From the NCBI RefSeq assembly GCF_019649055.1, contig NW_026570242.1:1382635-1446634 (forward strand): a stretch of DNA of 64,000 nt, in the 5' to 3' direction. Shown here piece by piece: positions 18,603 through 29,549 of this stretch. Each line of letters starts with the position of its first letter. Within the stretch, counting starts at the first letter, position 1. Both the position numbers and the translations under genes were made by a program. Source of the DNA: Paramacrobiotus metropolitanus (taxonomy: Eukaryota; Tardigrada; Eutardigrada; Parachela; Macrobiotidae). The notes beneath the pieces were generated by a model. The model worked only from the letters and a program-made list of their open reading frames with translations. It was not told the origin of the DNA and ran no database searches.

Positions 18603-19882
18603 TGAAAAGTACCTGTCGGGTGCTTCAGCTGTCAGTTATTCTTTGTATTATTGTTTTCTCTTCTTGATGTACGATGCTTTAATACGGCGATATCATCATC
18701 CGTTCACAGCGCTGCCGCTACCACTGCCGTTTGTACTACGCCACATTCGAGCAGCGTGATTTTCCAAACGCTCTCAAGTCGTAACCGAGAACTGATGTTC
18801 CAGCGCGCTTTCGGATTTTGTCGTTCGCAGTATCAGACTAGCACGTTCCGTCGCGAGTATACTTGACAACTGCCCTTTTAAAAATTTAATGGCGATAATC
18901 CAAGTGCAGTATTTCCGATAACTTTGTTCTTCTGAAAATGCTCGGGTTTTAAATAAAATGTCTGTCGAAAAGACTGTATATGATGCATGATATTTTTGCA
19001 TCAACTGCGGATTCTGTTCGTATCGATTTATCATCATGAAAAAATCTGCAATACTTCCGTCAAACTGCTCTTTTGATAATTCGATAAAATTTTTGGCGAA
19101 CTTTGCTGTCGCGAAAGAGTGGAATCAAAAATGTTTTTTTTGCTTTTGAATTACCGTACGTTTTCTGAATATGCTGGACCGAACTATTTTCGATTTTAAG
19201 AACACTGTTTACTAATTTTGTTCTGAAACCTGAAAGATCCTGTGTACCCGTTTCTACTGTCGGTTTGCTGATTTGTTGTTGAAAACGATTCACATTTCGA
19301 ATTTTCTGATGAATGCTGATTGGGTTAAATTTTCGTCGATCCCGCATCAGTGCTTTCGACAAGCAATCGCTCGATATTATAATAATCTTTACTTGGCAGC
19401 ATGTGTCAGTTACGATATTTCTGTGGGGCAATCAAATTGCCAGTTCTCTGCTTATGGAAATGATTAATTCGTTAAGAAAACGACTAGCTTGTTTTTGATG
19501 CTTTTGGTGACCTTGGTTTTCGAAAAATAATATGGTTTGCTGTTATCGTTTACCGAATTTTACCTTGATCATATCCGATTTTTCTCGCTGATTCAGTCAA
19601 AGTTTGCGTGCCCTACCCACAACCTGGGATTGCCAAACCCAAGTGTATGTTGTTTTCAATTGTTGAAATATTTCAGAGAGCAGTACAGGTTACAGGGCTT
19701 GTTTACTGATTGTCGATTCGATTATGATATTCTTTTTCTGACTCATTTTCTTTCTTGTGACCAACCCTTTATCCAACCTGGTTCAACGTTTCTGGCCGTT
19801 CCTCTTCATTATCAGATTGAATCAGAGTGAACAATTTTGCCCAAGCCTTTATTTTGTCATTGCACTTATTGAATGATTTGAG

Positions 19883-20420
19883 GTGAGGTCTTTTAAAATG
19901 AGTAATCAGAACCACACCGATAATCGCTCCGCTGTATTGTCACAAAAAGCAGGTCGCAGCGTGACTGAGTCACTTCGGTTACCGATGTCTGAAACAAACA
20001 GTTTTCGTAGTCGCCGGCACTCAGTTGCCATTATGGAGCTTGAGCGTTTTCGTAACGTTAGCTTTGGTGCCACAAGTACAGACCTGTCAAAGCCAGTTAC
20101 AGTGATTGAAACTTTGGTTCTGCTTTTAACCGTTGATAAAATAAACAAAGTCTTGGACATTTGCGTTCTTTGGTTCAACAGAAGGACGGAAACGTAAGCG
20201 TAGTCGCGAAACTCGGGCGTGCTTTTACCGTCACAAGGTTGGCCATCTGCAAGCCGTATGCTTTATGAATCCCAGTAGCCGTTACTATGTACCACTTGAT
20301 AACGCGCAACTAGGACAGACACAAGTCAGCAGCTCTATGAAGCTGCATGCTGGAAGCAGTAAGGCATGCATAAAAGCGCCGCAGCCGATCAACAATGAGG
20401 ATCGGGATTTCGTTACTTAA
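19883..20420 (+). pseudogene. Gag relic with damaged zinc knuckle
   Basis: A basic Ser-rich frame from 19883 ends at 20197. A second phase, open across about 20160-20420, is very basic (GRKRKRSRETR) and then reads CFYRHKVGHLQAVC, which matches the CX2CX4HX4C knuckle except that the second Cys position is Arg (CGT). A TAA follows near 20418. The two phases suggest a frameshift between the Gag body and the nucleocapsid part. This is the only protein evidence for the surrounding LTR element. Confidence 0.5.
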
Positions 20421-21299
20421 GCTTCTGTCACAAGAAGCGTATCCTAAACATGTAAATGGTTGCATTCAGTTTTAAATACAAATCCATGTTTTTAATCTTA
20501 TCGTATTATTGTTTTATCAGTAGCTGAGGTCCAGTATAATGCTATTTTCCGAATTTTGAAAGAAAGGTTCCTAAAAAATTAATATTTTATCTGTTTGATT
20601 TTATTTTGGCAAAGGTAACGTTTCTGTTTAAGTCTCTTGTTGAATTATGCTACTGAAATAACTTGCCAATATCAAAATTCCGTAAAAATGGGGTTGAATA
20701 AACGATGAACGTGTTCAAAAAGTGTTTATGGAAGAATAGACTTACAGTGACATGCAATTCCACTTCTGTTTTCATGTTTATTGGGATTAGCTACCTCATT
20801 AGACATTATGGACGTGGGAAGCAGAGGGGCCGCCAGTCTTTAACAGACTTTATAAGCCTGCTTACTTGCAACACGATGCTGTGGACTGGAATGCGATTTC
20901 AGTCAATGCGGTTTGTCCACAGTATCGAAGACAGGCGGACCGCCGCCGTAAAAAATATAGGAGAAACCGTCTAGGATTCGATTTTTACGATGCCCTAGAA
21001 AGAAGGCGAGCAATGGTATCGCCGCATAGTTTTGAATTTATTCAACACAAAATAGTTGCTGACCCGATTCTGCAGGCGGAAAAAATATCGGCAACGCAGA
21101 AGTGGAACTTGATGCAGCACTTGTAAGCACTGCGAGCCTAAGATGATTTTGAGCATTATTTGAGTGATTATAAAATTTCGAAATGATGCAGCACTTTTAT
21201 GAAACTGCAGGTTTGAAATGATTTTGTAATTCAAGAAGTCAAAAACTTGATGCTGAATCTGTAATAGATTGGGAAATGACCGCAGTGAATTTAATTTGA

Positions 21300-21400
21300 T
21301 GACCAGGGCAGTAGCCGGTCCAAAGGTTTGATGAAAAGAGGCAGTAGCCAAACAGGAAATTTGTTTGACAAAAGGGCAATAGCCGGTCGAAAAGGACACG
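21300..21400 (+). repeat. Short diverged tandem repeat (GGCAGTAGCC)
   Basis: Three units of about 35 nt each start with GGCAGTAGCC or GGCAATAGCC (near 21306, 21340 and 21377) inside the LTR element. Confidence 0.6.
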
Positions 21401-23582
21401 AAGTTATTATATATAATATTTACTTATCAGTTCTTCTGTTTTTGAATTGTGGGCCCATGGTTAAAGTTGATAATGGAAGCAGCAGTTTCCCGTATTCACC
21501 ATCTAAAAATTTGTTAACCGTTTTTTCGAAAAGCAACGTGTGCATCGGTTTTAAAAAAGACAATTGATATTGGATTCTAGACTAACTTGTTTTTTGCTTT
21601 TTTGAACATATCACATTAGTGGTAATTTGCCGATATCATATTTAATCCTACGAACTTTACACAGCCGGTTGTCAGCCGTTCGGTAGAGCACGTAAACTAC
21701 CTCAGTGCATCACTCTGTTACCGTTAAAATTTGTTTTGCTATTGGGCGCATGAAGCAGTTCGCACAAGTCCTTGCCACCGGTGGGCGGTTGTGCAATAAT
21801 ATTACAGTTTATTTACGTATGCAATTGTTTTCAAGCTCCATTTCTTATTCTTGAAGTACCGAAAATGTTGTTTATTAAATATGATTCTGCTATTGATGTT
21901 TCAGAAAACGAGTTTATTTTTGTGCCCATATATCTAATGTTTATCAACCATTCACTGTTAGCACCGTCAGTCCACTGGAAAAATGCTTTTATTTCATCCG
22001 AAAACTTAACTACTGCTTAGTATAACTTATTTTAAAATTTTGATTTGATCGTTGGCGTCTTACAGTAAAAACCCCCAAAAAAATGATTAAACAGCCGATT
22101 TTACGAAAGTTTCATGTTTATGAAGGAAAAGAGCGTTAATGTTCAAATTTTCAGCAACAATTCTGTAAAAAATTATACGTTATTGTTTGCCAGAGAAGTA
22201 TGTGTTCGCAAATAAAGTTTTCCAAAATTTAAAACCTGTTGGAAATCAAAACAATTTTTGCATGATGACAATGGCAGCTTGTACCATACGTATTTATTTT
22301 TCAATTAAGTGGCGAACTAAGTTTTATTGTTTTCAAAATGGCTCATTGTAAATTTTATTACTGCAGACTGAGATTTATGTTGATTAAAAAAAAGTTTTGT
22401 TATTCAGCAAGGATTTCATACTTATCGCTTGTAACTGCATGAACCCTGTCCTGGAAAATTATGTTGTGAATCATAACGGCTGTCAAAATATCCTTGAACC
22501 TGTGAAGATCTACCTGTTTTCGTTGAAATTATGCAGAATGCCGTAAAATGAGAATGGCATTCCGTTTGCGAAATTGCAGAAATCACCTTTGTAGTTTGTG
22601 TTTGTAAGTGTCATTCCAGGCAAACGCGTTCTTGTAATCCACAAGCTAGTGAAAGCCGACCGGCTCAGTAAGGCTTAAATCAACGCAATAATGCCAGTAC
22701 GCTCGATTTCCCTTTCCCGACTGTCCTTTGACCCTAACAAGCCGATACCTCGTTTGACCGATTACCATCAACTGTAAATATCCGCCCGATGGACGGATAA
22801 CGTATGGATGCCACACGTGTTCTCCGACCTCGTCTGTTTACGTCATTTCGGTACAGCTATGGAAAACTGACCGCCTTGGACTACGGAGTATCGTCAACCA
22901 AACAGCTCAGTATAATCGCTTAGCATTAGCTTTATTTTACCGCTCATGTAAAGTCAGCCAGAAAATAAATTAAAACTTTCGACAAAAAGGATAAATTGCA
23001 AAATTTTAAAAATATTGTATTTTATTTTGTTTGTTCTTCTGTTTTGTTTAAATAATTAAAATCAAATCAGGTTCTCGCTTGTATTTAGTCAAATTTAAAA
23101 TGGTCTTTAATAAGCACTAAAAATTTTCCAATAAAAAAGAGAGAAAACTTTTTTTTTGGAGAAAACTTATCAAAAATATGGGTCAAGAAATTTCTTTCGA
23201 TATTTGCCCAATTTGAACTCAAATTAAAAAAAGAAGAAGTTCGTGAAGATAGACCCGGTTCCATCACCGGGAACCCAGTTATACTGGGTTCGCTACCTGA
23301 GGCACTGGGTCGCCCAATTTTATCAGTCATTACAGCTTTGCAAGGATGAGTAAGTGATCATATCGATCACCCTGCATGTCAGCCATGGTTAGCGCATGGT
23401 GTTCGTGTAAATAGATGGAAACCAAAATTTTCTAAGGCAAAGTTTGATATTGGAATCTAAAAATTAAAATAATTAACGGAAAAGCTGGTGCAGCAGTTTG
23501 TTTGCACAGTGTCTACGCGAATGAAGAATCGCTCAGATGCTTCAAAAATTACCTTAACTAAAGCAGTCTAGAATCGATGCAC

Positions 23583-23720
23583 AAAAACCTGTCTGAAACA
23601 GCAGTACCATCTGCTGTGATTTCTCTGCAAAAAAAAACTTGTCTGCAACAGCATAAAATTGGCTGTAATGTCTCTGGCAAAAAGCTGTCAGCAACAGCAC
23701 TGAAAATTGCTGTGGAAAAA
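23583..23720 (+). repeat. About 50-nt repeat, three diverged copies
   Basis: Units read approximately CTGTCTGAAACAGCAGTACC followed by a TTGCTGT-like core and GGCAAAAA or an equivalent A-run. This is in the 3' part of the LTR element and noncoding. Confidence 0.65.
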
Positions 23721-24357
23721 AAAACAGAACAGAATTCCGTAAAGGATCGTACACGCGCGACTCGATCGCAGAAGACGCAAAATTACCAGTCAGACACGAG
23801 TTTAGCATCGTAGACTGAATGCACTAAAGTTGCAATAAAAAAGGGGAAAAGAAGCGTGTGTTCAGACAAGCGAACGAACAGTGTTTGAAACCAGTGACTT
23901 AATATCTATAAATTTTGTTGTATCGATTTTGCCTTTGAAAATGAAATGTCCGTTTATTTGCGTGAATACGGTGTGATGTTGTGGTTTTTGTGTATGGTTA
24001 ACCGCTGATCAAAGTTGAAGTTCAAGTTCGAGCGAATGATATCATCGACGGAACCGCATTCATTATAAAAATGAGTCAGGGAATGTAAAATCCAAAACAT
24101 TTACAAAATGAAAATTTGGTTCAATCCGGTTTTTCCTAAAAGCATTCCAAAACAAAATTCATATTATTCCGCTGTATTACCTGTATTTCTTCTAACCGTA
24201 TCAAGTATGAATATTATTTGCACAGTGTTATTTGCTCTTCCGTGGATGTGTTTCGAAAATTTCAAGTGCAAAAAATAGTTGCTTTATGGTATTGCTGCTT
24301 GGCTGGCTTTTTTTGCTTTCTTATAGTAATTATGGACTGCGGACAGTCCTTTCACAC

Positions 24358-24366
24358 GGAGAGAAG
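24358..24366 (+). promoter_or_regulatory. Polypurine tract
   Basis: GGAGAGAAG abuts the right LTR, the expected plus-strand primer position. Confidence 0.7.
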
Positions 24367-24748
24367 TGTCACATATTGATTTTTAAATAGATAATTAAGC
24401 ATTGGTGCTCTGATTCATACACAATACGCTTGCTGTTTACTGATTCATTAGGGCGATGTGTCCGCGTATGTTATCTGTTTTCCTCCTTCTTTCTTGCTGG
24501 TTGTTTACCTACATATACGGCTGTTCTTTACTTCTAATGGCATTCTTATTCATGCATGCATTCAGTCAGTACCACTTCCGACGGTACACTTTGCACTTCT
24601 GCCTGATTTCTTTCCTAATAAAAATTCCCTGCCTGGCATTGCCTTTCCGTTCGTTACCGCTAATGCATATTATCATATGTTAGCATACCGGCCGATTTAG
24701 CCGTGCCGTGACCTTTAATTACTTTGCACTGCCATAGATTATGTAACA
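24367..24748 (+). repeat. Right LTR
   Basis: 382 bp, partner of 18204-18585; equal length and only scattered substitutions. Confidence 0.88.
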
Positions 24749-26029
24749 CTTGAATACTTGTTTTAGTTACTAAAACGGCACTCTGTCAAGATCCCTGTAG
24801 TGCAACAACAGCTGCAGTGATCTTAATGATAACAGGATCTCGGCACAGGTCCCTTGTTGTAGCACTGGTCTAGATGTCGAAGCCCACTATATACGTTAAT
24901 ACTCCATATATTAATACTCCTTCTGAACATTTCATAAGAAAATTGCGTGTAGACGCGTGGACCGATTTTGAATAAATGTGGAAGACGTTCGAAAGGTTCC
25001 TTTGTACCTATTGTACTCTGGGTGTAGCTCACTTTTGGGTCGGCAGAGTTTACTTTTGCCACCCGTTTACCTTTGCCGTTTCGGTTTACCTTTTGCAAAT
25101 TTACTTTTACCTTTGGCTTTACCGCAGTTAAAACCATTGCAGTTTTAATTACCACTCTAAAAAACCTCCTTAAGGGAAGTGGCTCGGCAAAATCGTGTAC
25201 ATGCACGAAATATTTTACTTTCGAGCACTCCCAAACCCTTTTTTCTCTTGTTTTATGACATTTTGTAGCCAGATAATTTGTATATACAGGCGAGAAAACC
25301 GTTTGTGCGCGCAAGATCCGGTTCGGCAGTTATGGCTCTTAAAAAATTCCAAAAAGTTTAAATGCATTCAGGTGGACCAACAGTCTCATTATGGACCGAT
25401 CTCCTTCATATTTGCACGTAAATGCACATAACCACGAAAATCGTTTTTACACCGATCCAGAGTTCCATGATTTTTTTCAAATTTTAAAATGAATTTTAAA
25501 TTTATTTTGAAATTTGAAAAACAAAGTCACATCATCTAATACACCAGTTTGCTTGGCATCTTAATAATTTTTGCAAATAACTTCCCAGCCAATACCAGAT
25601 ATTGCGCAGTACGCGGCTTTCACATGCATACAAAGTACAAATCGTTTGACTACAAAATATCATAAAATAGTGCAAAGAATGTTCGGGAATATGTACGCAA
25701 AAGCAGAAGTTTCCGTGAAGTCAAAGTGAAGTTAAAGTCAGCCTTTGTATCCGTCTGAAGACTCTTGAACTAAGCTATTATAGGACCCTACGATTCTACG
25801 GCGATATCAGCAAACGCTGAATTCAAAACTATAGCCCGGTTCAAAATAGACCGCAAATTTAGTAGATCCTGTCAGTTGAAAGAATTCTGCAAAAGCTGAG
25901 TAACGTACAAAATGAGATAAGCGCTCGTAGCTGGTCCATATTGTGATGATCTGACGATGTGTCTTTTGCACGTTTGTATCCACAGCCTAAACTTCAGCCA
26001 GGCCAGAATGTGCCCAAACACCTTGCGGC
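24749..26029. other. No gene supported; TTTACCTTTGCC-rich patch
   Basis: The stretch 25040-25115 is rich in TTTACCTTTGCC-like repeats. A 163-codon minus-strand frame here is explained by that patch. 25345-25440 is a dispersed repeat also found inverted near 50.8 kb. Confidence 0.5.
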
Positions 26030-26821
26030 ATGCCAACAGCGGCAGCGCCACCTGTATCCATAGTTCAGCCTGATATGGGCCAGAATGTGCCCACGCTGAT
26101 CCAAATACCTGGTGGAGGATACGCGTGGATTGCGTCCAACGGAACCATCCAATATCCGCCTCAACCAGTAACGAATCCTTTACAAGGACATCAGCCAGCC
26201 CCGGCACAACAGGTACTGCAGCCACCGCCTCAGGTAGTGGTACAGCAGATAATACCTGCACCGTTGCCATGGGCCAGTCCATCTCCGCATAGCATGGAGG
26301 TCATTAAGGAATTGGCCAACGCCTACGCGCGAAGGCCACCGTCTGCACCGCTTTGCCACAGTTCAAATGCGACAAGACAGCGGTAAAGGTATGGATAATC
26401 AGGTCAGAAGGATCTGTAAACAGTCCTCCGACTTAAACCGACCGAACACAAACTTTATGGGCCGTATCTACGCGGTTCTAGCGAGCCAGGTGAAGGAATA
26501 GTAAACGGGCGAAGCAAAGCGCGAAAAGGCGACTGTTGAACGGTCGAAAGGCGGCTTCATATGGCGACGAGAACCAACAAGCCAGTTCTCAGTGACATAT
26601 CGACCCGTGTCCACCGACACGGACACGAAACATCAGAGTAATACTATGACGCAATCCTGACCCTCTAGACACGTGCCAATTTAGATGACGCAATGGCCCT
26701 GCATTTTCTCAAACAGAATATGCAGGAGCCGGAACTGTTTCGCGCCCTGGACATCCGATTGCCGAAATCGCCCACAGAATTCCGGGACTACATGGGCCAA
26801 TTAACAGCTAATACAAAGTAA
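26030..26821 (+). pseudogene. Gag relic of a second LTR element
   Basis: A Pro/Gln-rich segment (26030-26386, with QQVLQPPPQVVVQQII and a helical MEVIKELANAYARR) is followed after stops and frame changes by a segment near 26640-26821. That segment reads YYDAILTL, a stop, then FLKQNMQEPELFRALDIRLP and SPTEFRDYMGQLTANTK, typical of the C-terminal half of a retrotransposon Gag core. Order and content fit a decayed Gag upstream of the LTR-like sequence at 27837. Which LTR family it belonged to is inference. Confidence 0.5.
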
Positions 26822-26880
26822 ATGAATACAATAAACAGCAGCGTGCGTCACCTGTTTACGATGACGGACAGAACGCCTAA

Positions 26881-27135
26881 AAGGGTCAACAGCAACTTTC
26901 CCTGCCCCCGGGTTCAGTCGTCTCGTATAAGGTTACCGCATTGATCCACGCACTTAACAAAGATACAAATGATTTTTACGTGTCATTCTCGTACAGCAAC
27001 GGTAGGTCCGGGCTTGCAGCGACTTACATGACGAATGACTGTTACCGATTCGTTGACAATGAACTGGTAAGGGGAGCTAGGTTCAGAAAATTGCTCGTTC
27101 GGAATCAGCGTTGGATAATATGTGAAAATAAATGA
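26881..27135 (+). CDS. Unrecognised open frame, 84 codons, no ATG start
   Basis: Open from after a TAA at 26878 to TGA at 27133, directly after the Gag relic. It begins KGQQQLSLPPGSVVSYKVTA and continues with TNDFYVSFSYSNGRSGLAAT; amino-acid use is protein-like. The PPGSV...DFYVSFSYSNG pattern reminds me weakly of a beta-sandwich lectin start, but key galectin residues are not evident. It could be an exon or a mobile-element remnant. Confidence 0.25.
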   Translation, partial: KGQQQLSLPPGSVVSYKVTALIHALNKDTNDFYVSFSYSNGRSGLAATYMTNDCYRFVDNELVRGARFRKLLVRNQRWIICENK

Positions 27136-27836
27136 GCCTTAATAATTTACTGAGGTGGGTGTTCTATGTACATATTTAACAGTACGAGGAACCGTAGATG
27201 GTTGCACAAACCCAATAGCTGAAGTTGGTAAGGAAGCAATGCAAACCCCCACGGCTGACTGTTGCTCGGTTGCTGGAATGCAGCCATCCACGGTTGACTG
27301 TTGCGTCAATAGCTTACGGAAATGGTGTTCAGTTTAACTCGCTGCAGCTATGCGCTACCGACTCAACTATAATCCTCCTCGCATGTTAGGTGCTTTCCAG
27401 CTGACGTTATATTCGAGAGGAGCGGAAAATAATAAAAATTGTTGGTCACAAATAATCGTAGGCGTAGTCCATAAAAGTAAACTTCGTGCTTCTGGAATTC
27501 ATTTGGGCAAACTAGACTAATCGGTACCAGTCCCGTTACCGCTACGGTGCTATGGCCTATGGGTAACATTACCACAGCGATACCACTAGCAGTAACACTA
27601 CCAGTAACACTATCAGTAACAGTAACGTTAAATAAAATAATCCCTGGTATTCTTCTTCGCCTCTGCCATGGTGGCCGCACTGCCGGCTTCCAAGCAGAAA
27701 GCATTGTCAATTTTTCGTTTAAACCGCAAAAAATTTTCGATTCCCTTGTAACATTTCCGTTTTACCCATTCAACTGAGCATGCTGAATACTGGTTTAATG
27801 ACACCGGGCCGAGGCACTACAATAAAAGCACAGAAA

Positions 27837-28142
27837 TGTAGATTTTATACCGAGATTAGCTACTGTGCTGATTCACTTTTAATGTGCTAGCCTGCTGCTG
27901 GTCATTAAGGGAGATATGCCAGCACATGTTTCCTGATATACTGCTACACTTGTTGCTGATATATACCGCTGCTATTTGCCTTTCTGGCACACTGTTCATC
28001 ACTTAGTTTGATTCCTCAATTAGAATTCCCGGCTCGAATTACCGTTCTGTGTTTCGACAGTAAACACATCAGTATACTTGACCGGCCGGGTTAGCCCTGC
28101 CGTGACCTTTCTTTATTTTACGCTCTGCCATAAAATATGTTA
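27837..28142 (+). repeat. Diverged LTR-like sequence
   Basis: The last 55 nt (ACCGGCCGG, TTAGCC, TGCCGTGACCTTT, CTCTGCCATAAAATATGTTA) match the end of the LTRs at 18204 and 24367. The 5' part aligns loosely from TGCTGATTCA onward. It is probably the 3' or solo LTR of a related, older element whose Gag relic lies at 26.0-26.8 kb. Confidence 0.6.
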
Positions 28143-28297
28143 CAGAAGCCAACATTAGTAACTGGCATTCATTTTATTCATCTCGTATCGTTTGATAACT
28201 ACTAAACAAAAATAGTTTTGTTATAGAGGCCCTTCGACAGGAAAAATTTGTGCGCAAATCATAAAAACACGAAGAAAATAATGTAACGTCTCGTTGG

Positions 28298-28743
28298 TTA
28301 TATAAATATTTGCGCCACTGAACCACTTGAAGTGCGAACAGCTGCAAGGTTTATCTGGTACACTTCCGCGTTGCCTGGAATAAATGGTTGGTCCTTCCAG
28401 AGGGGGCTGCCTATATTCTGCAGCAGAGGAGTAAATTGATGCCACTGGTTCCAGTATAAAAACTCGTACATAAAAGCAGGAGAAACTGTCCCGGAATAGT
28501 TGCCGGAACTTGCACATCGGGGAACATTATACACCGCGTTTTTATCTGGGTGTGTAACTCTCAGGTTAGTACAAGCTTCAACTGTGTATTCTGCATCCTG
28601 CATGCAGGAAAAATAGCTTTCCGCGCGGATTGTTCCTAGTGCCGCCGGTTGGATTTCGTTGGTTCGGTGAAATGTTTGATAATAAAGGTTAACCACAGAG
28701 TTGACTTTACCAAATCCAGCCTGAATATCGTGAGCGATTTTTT
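28298..28743 (-). CDS. Candidate exon of a secreted or extracellular protein, unknown family
   Basis: Minus-strand frame of about 148 codons with good protein composition, several Cys and aromatic-rich stretches (ESYFSCMQDAEYTVEAC, FMYEFLYWNQWHQFT). On the minus strand a plausible acceptor ...GGTTGCAG precedes base 28743, and the frame enters in phase 1. The stop lies at 28298-28300. I do not recognise the domain. The phase-1 entry equals the phase-1 exit of the LDLa exon at 48511-49001, also minus, so both could belong to one gene with a very long intron filled by repeats. That link is speculative. Confidence 0.35.
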
Positions 28744-29120
28744 CTGCAACCAGTTATCTCTTAACATATCATCTAAAGAACCTATATTTCATTTTTGTAT
28801 TTATAAAGAAATGCTCGGTCTCCGTTATGGGTTTTAAAAACGAAGAATTTGCAAAAGTTAAAATTAGTGAATTCTGTTTCTAAATAAATTAAAACGTCTT
28901 CATGCTAGCTCATTTCCCTAATGATTTCTCTAAATACGAGTACAACGAAGGTGGCATATTTAGAATTGTCATGGGAAAAAAGGCCAACCGAGGCACCCGG
29001 CTTCGGTTTGCACGTACGTCCAATATGAGACACACTTGTGAAGACCGTTAAATGTTGCGACTGATGTTAAACTTCAGTTTTCGCATTACGCGGTTTAAAG
29101 CAAAGGTTTTGAATAGCGTT

Positions 29121-29256
29121 GGGTCGGCCCGGCCCGAGCAAGAGGGCCGGGCCGTCGTTTACACGGCCCGGGCCGCGGGCCGACCCGGGCTGCGGCCCGA
29201 CATGTCCCCGGGCCGCGGGCCGACCCGGGCTGCGGCCCGACATGTCCCCGGGCCGT
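29121..29256. repeat. GC-rich self-complementary repeat, 40-nt unit
   Basis: GGGCCGCGGGCCGACCCGGG-type sequence, with a 40-nt unit present twice in tandem (from about 29169 and 29209). Both strands give similar GGCCCG strings, so it can fold strongly. The related GC-rich patch at 29459-29545 is shorter. Confidence 0.8.
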
Positions 29257-29549
29257 CTTGCAGCACAATAATACATACTGCGTTCCCTGATGTCATTATG
29301 CAAGCGGCTACAAAGAGTATGTCAACAGAAAAGCAGGCGGACATTTCCCTAGAAAGCGTTTAATGCTGCAAAATGAAGAAAAACTCCTTGAAAAATACTG
29401 AACTGCATTAAATCCCAATGAAATTATTCGTTTTTTTACGTCTTTTTCCATATTTAACGTCCATAGCGGCCACGGCCCGGTGCGGCCTTTCCAAAAGGGC
29501 TGAGCCGAGCACGGCCCGGGTCGCTCGAGCCGCGGCCCTGGGCCGGCCT

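Larger units (their letters stand above)
18204..24748 (+). mobile_element. LTR retrotransposon, 6.5 kb, decayed or non-autonomous
   Basis: Two direct repeats of 382 bp (18204-18585 and 24367-24748) start TGTCACAT and end ATGTAACA, about 95 percent identical by eye. TGG starts three bases after the left LTR, as in a tRNA primer site. A purine run GGAGAGAAG ends exactly at the right LTR. Inside, only Gag debris with a damaged zinc knuckle is recognisable; I see no RT, RNase H or integrase motif. I find no clean target duplication. Structural calls are seen; non-autonomy is inferred. Confidence 0.85.

Noticed and set aside
24823-25314. 163-codon minus-strand frame as a gene
   Set aside because: Half of it is the TTTACCTTTGCC repeat read backwards. 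No splice or domain support.
26881-27135. Galectin domain
   Set aside because: Only a loose PPGSV...FYVSFSYSNG resemblance; the sugar-binding residues are not identifiable.
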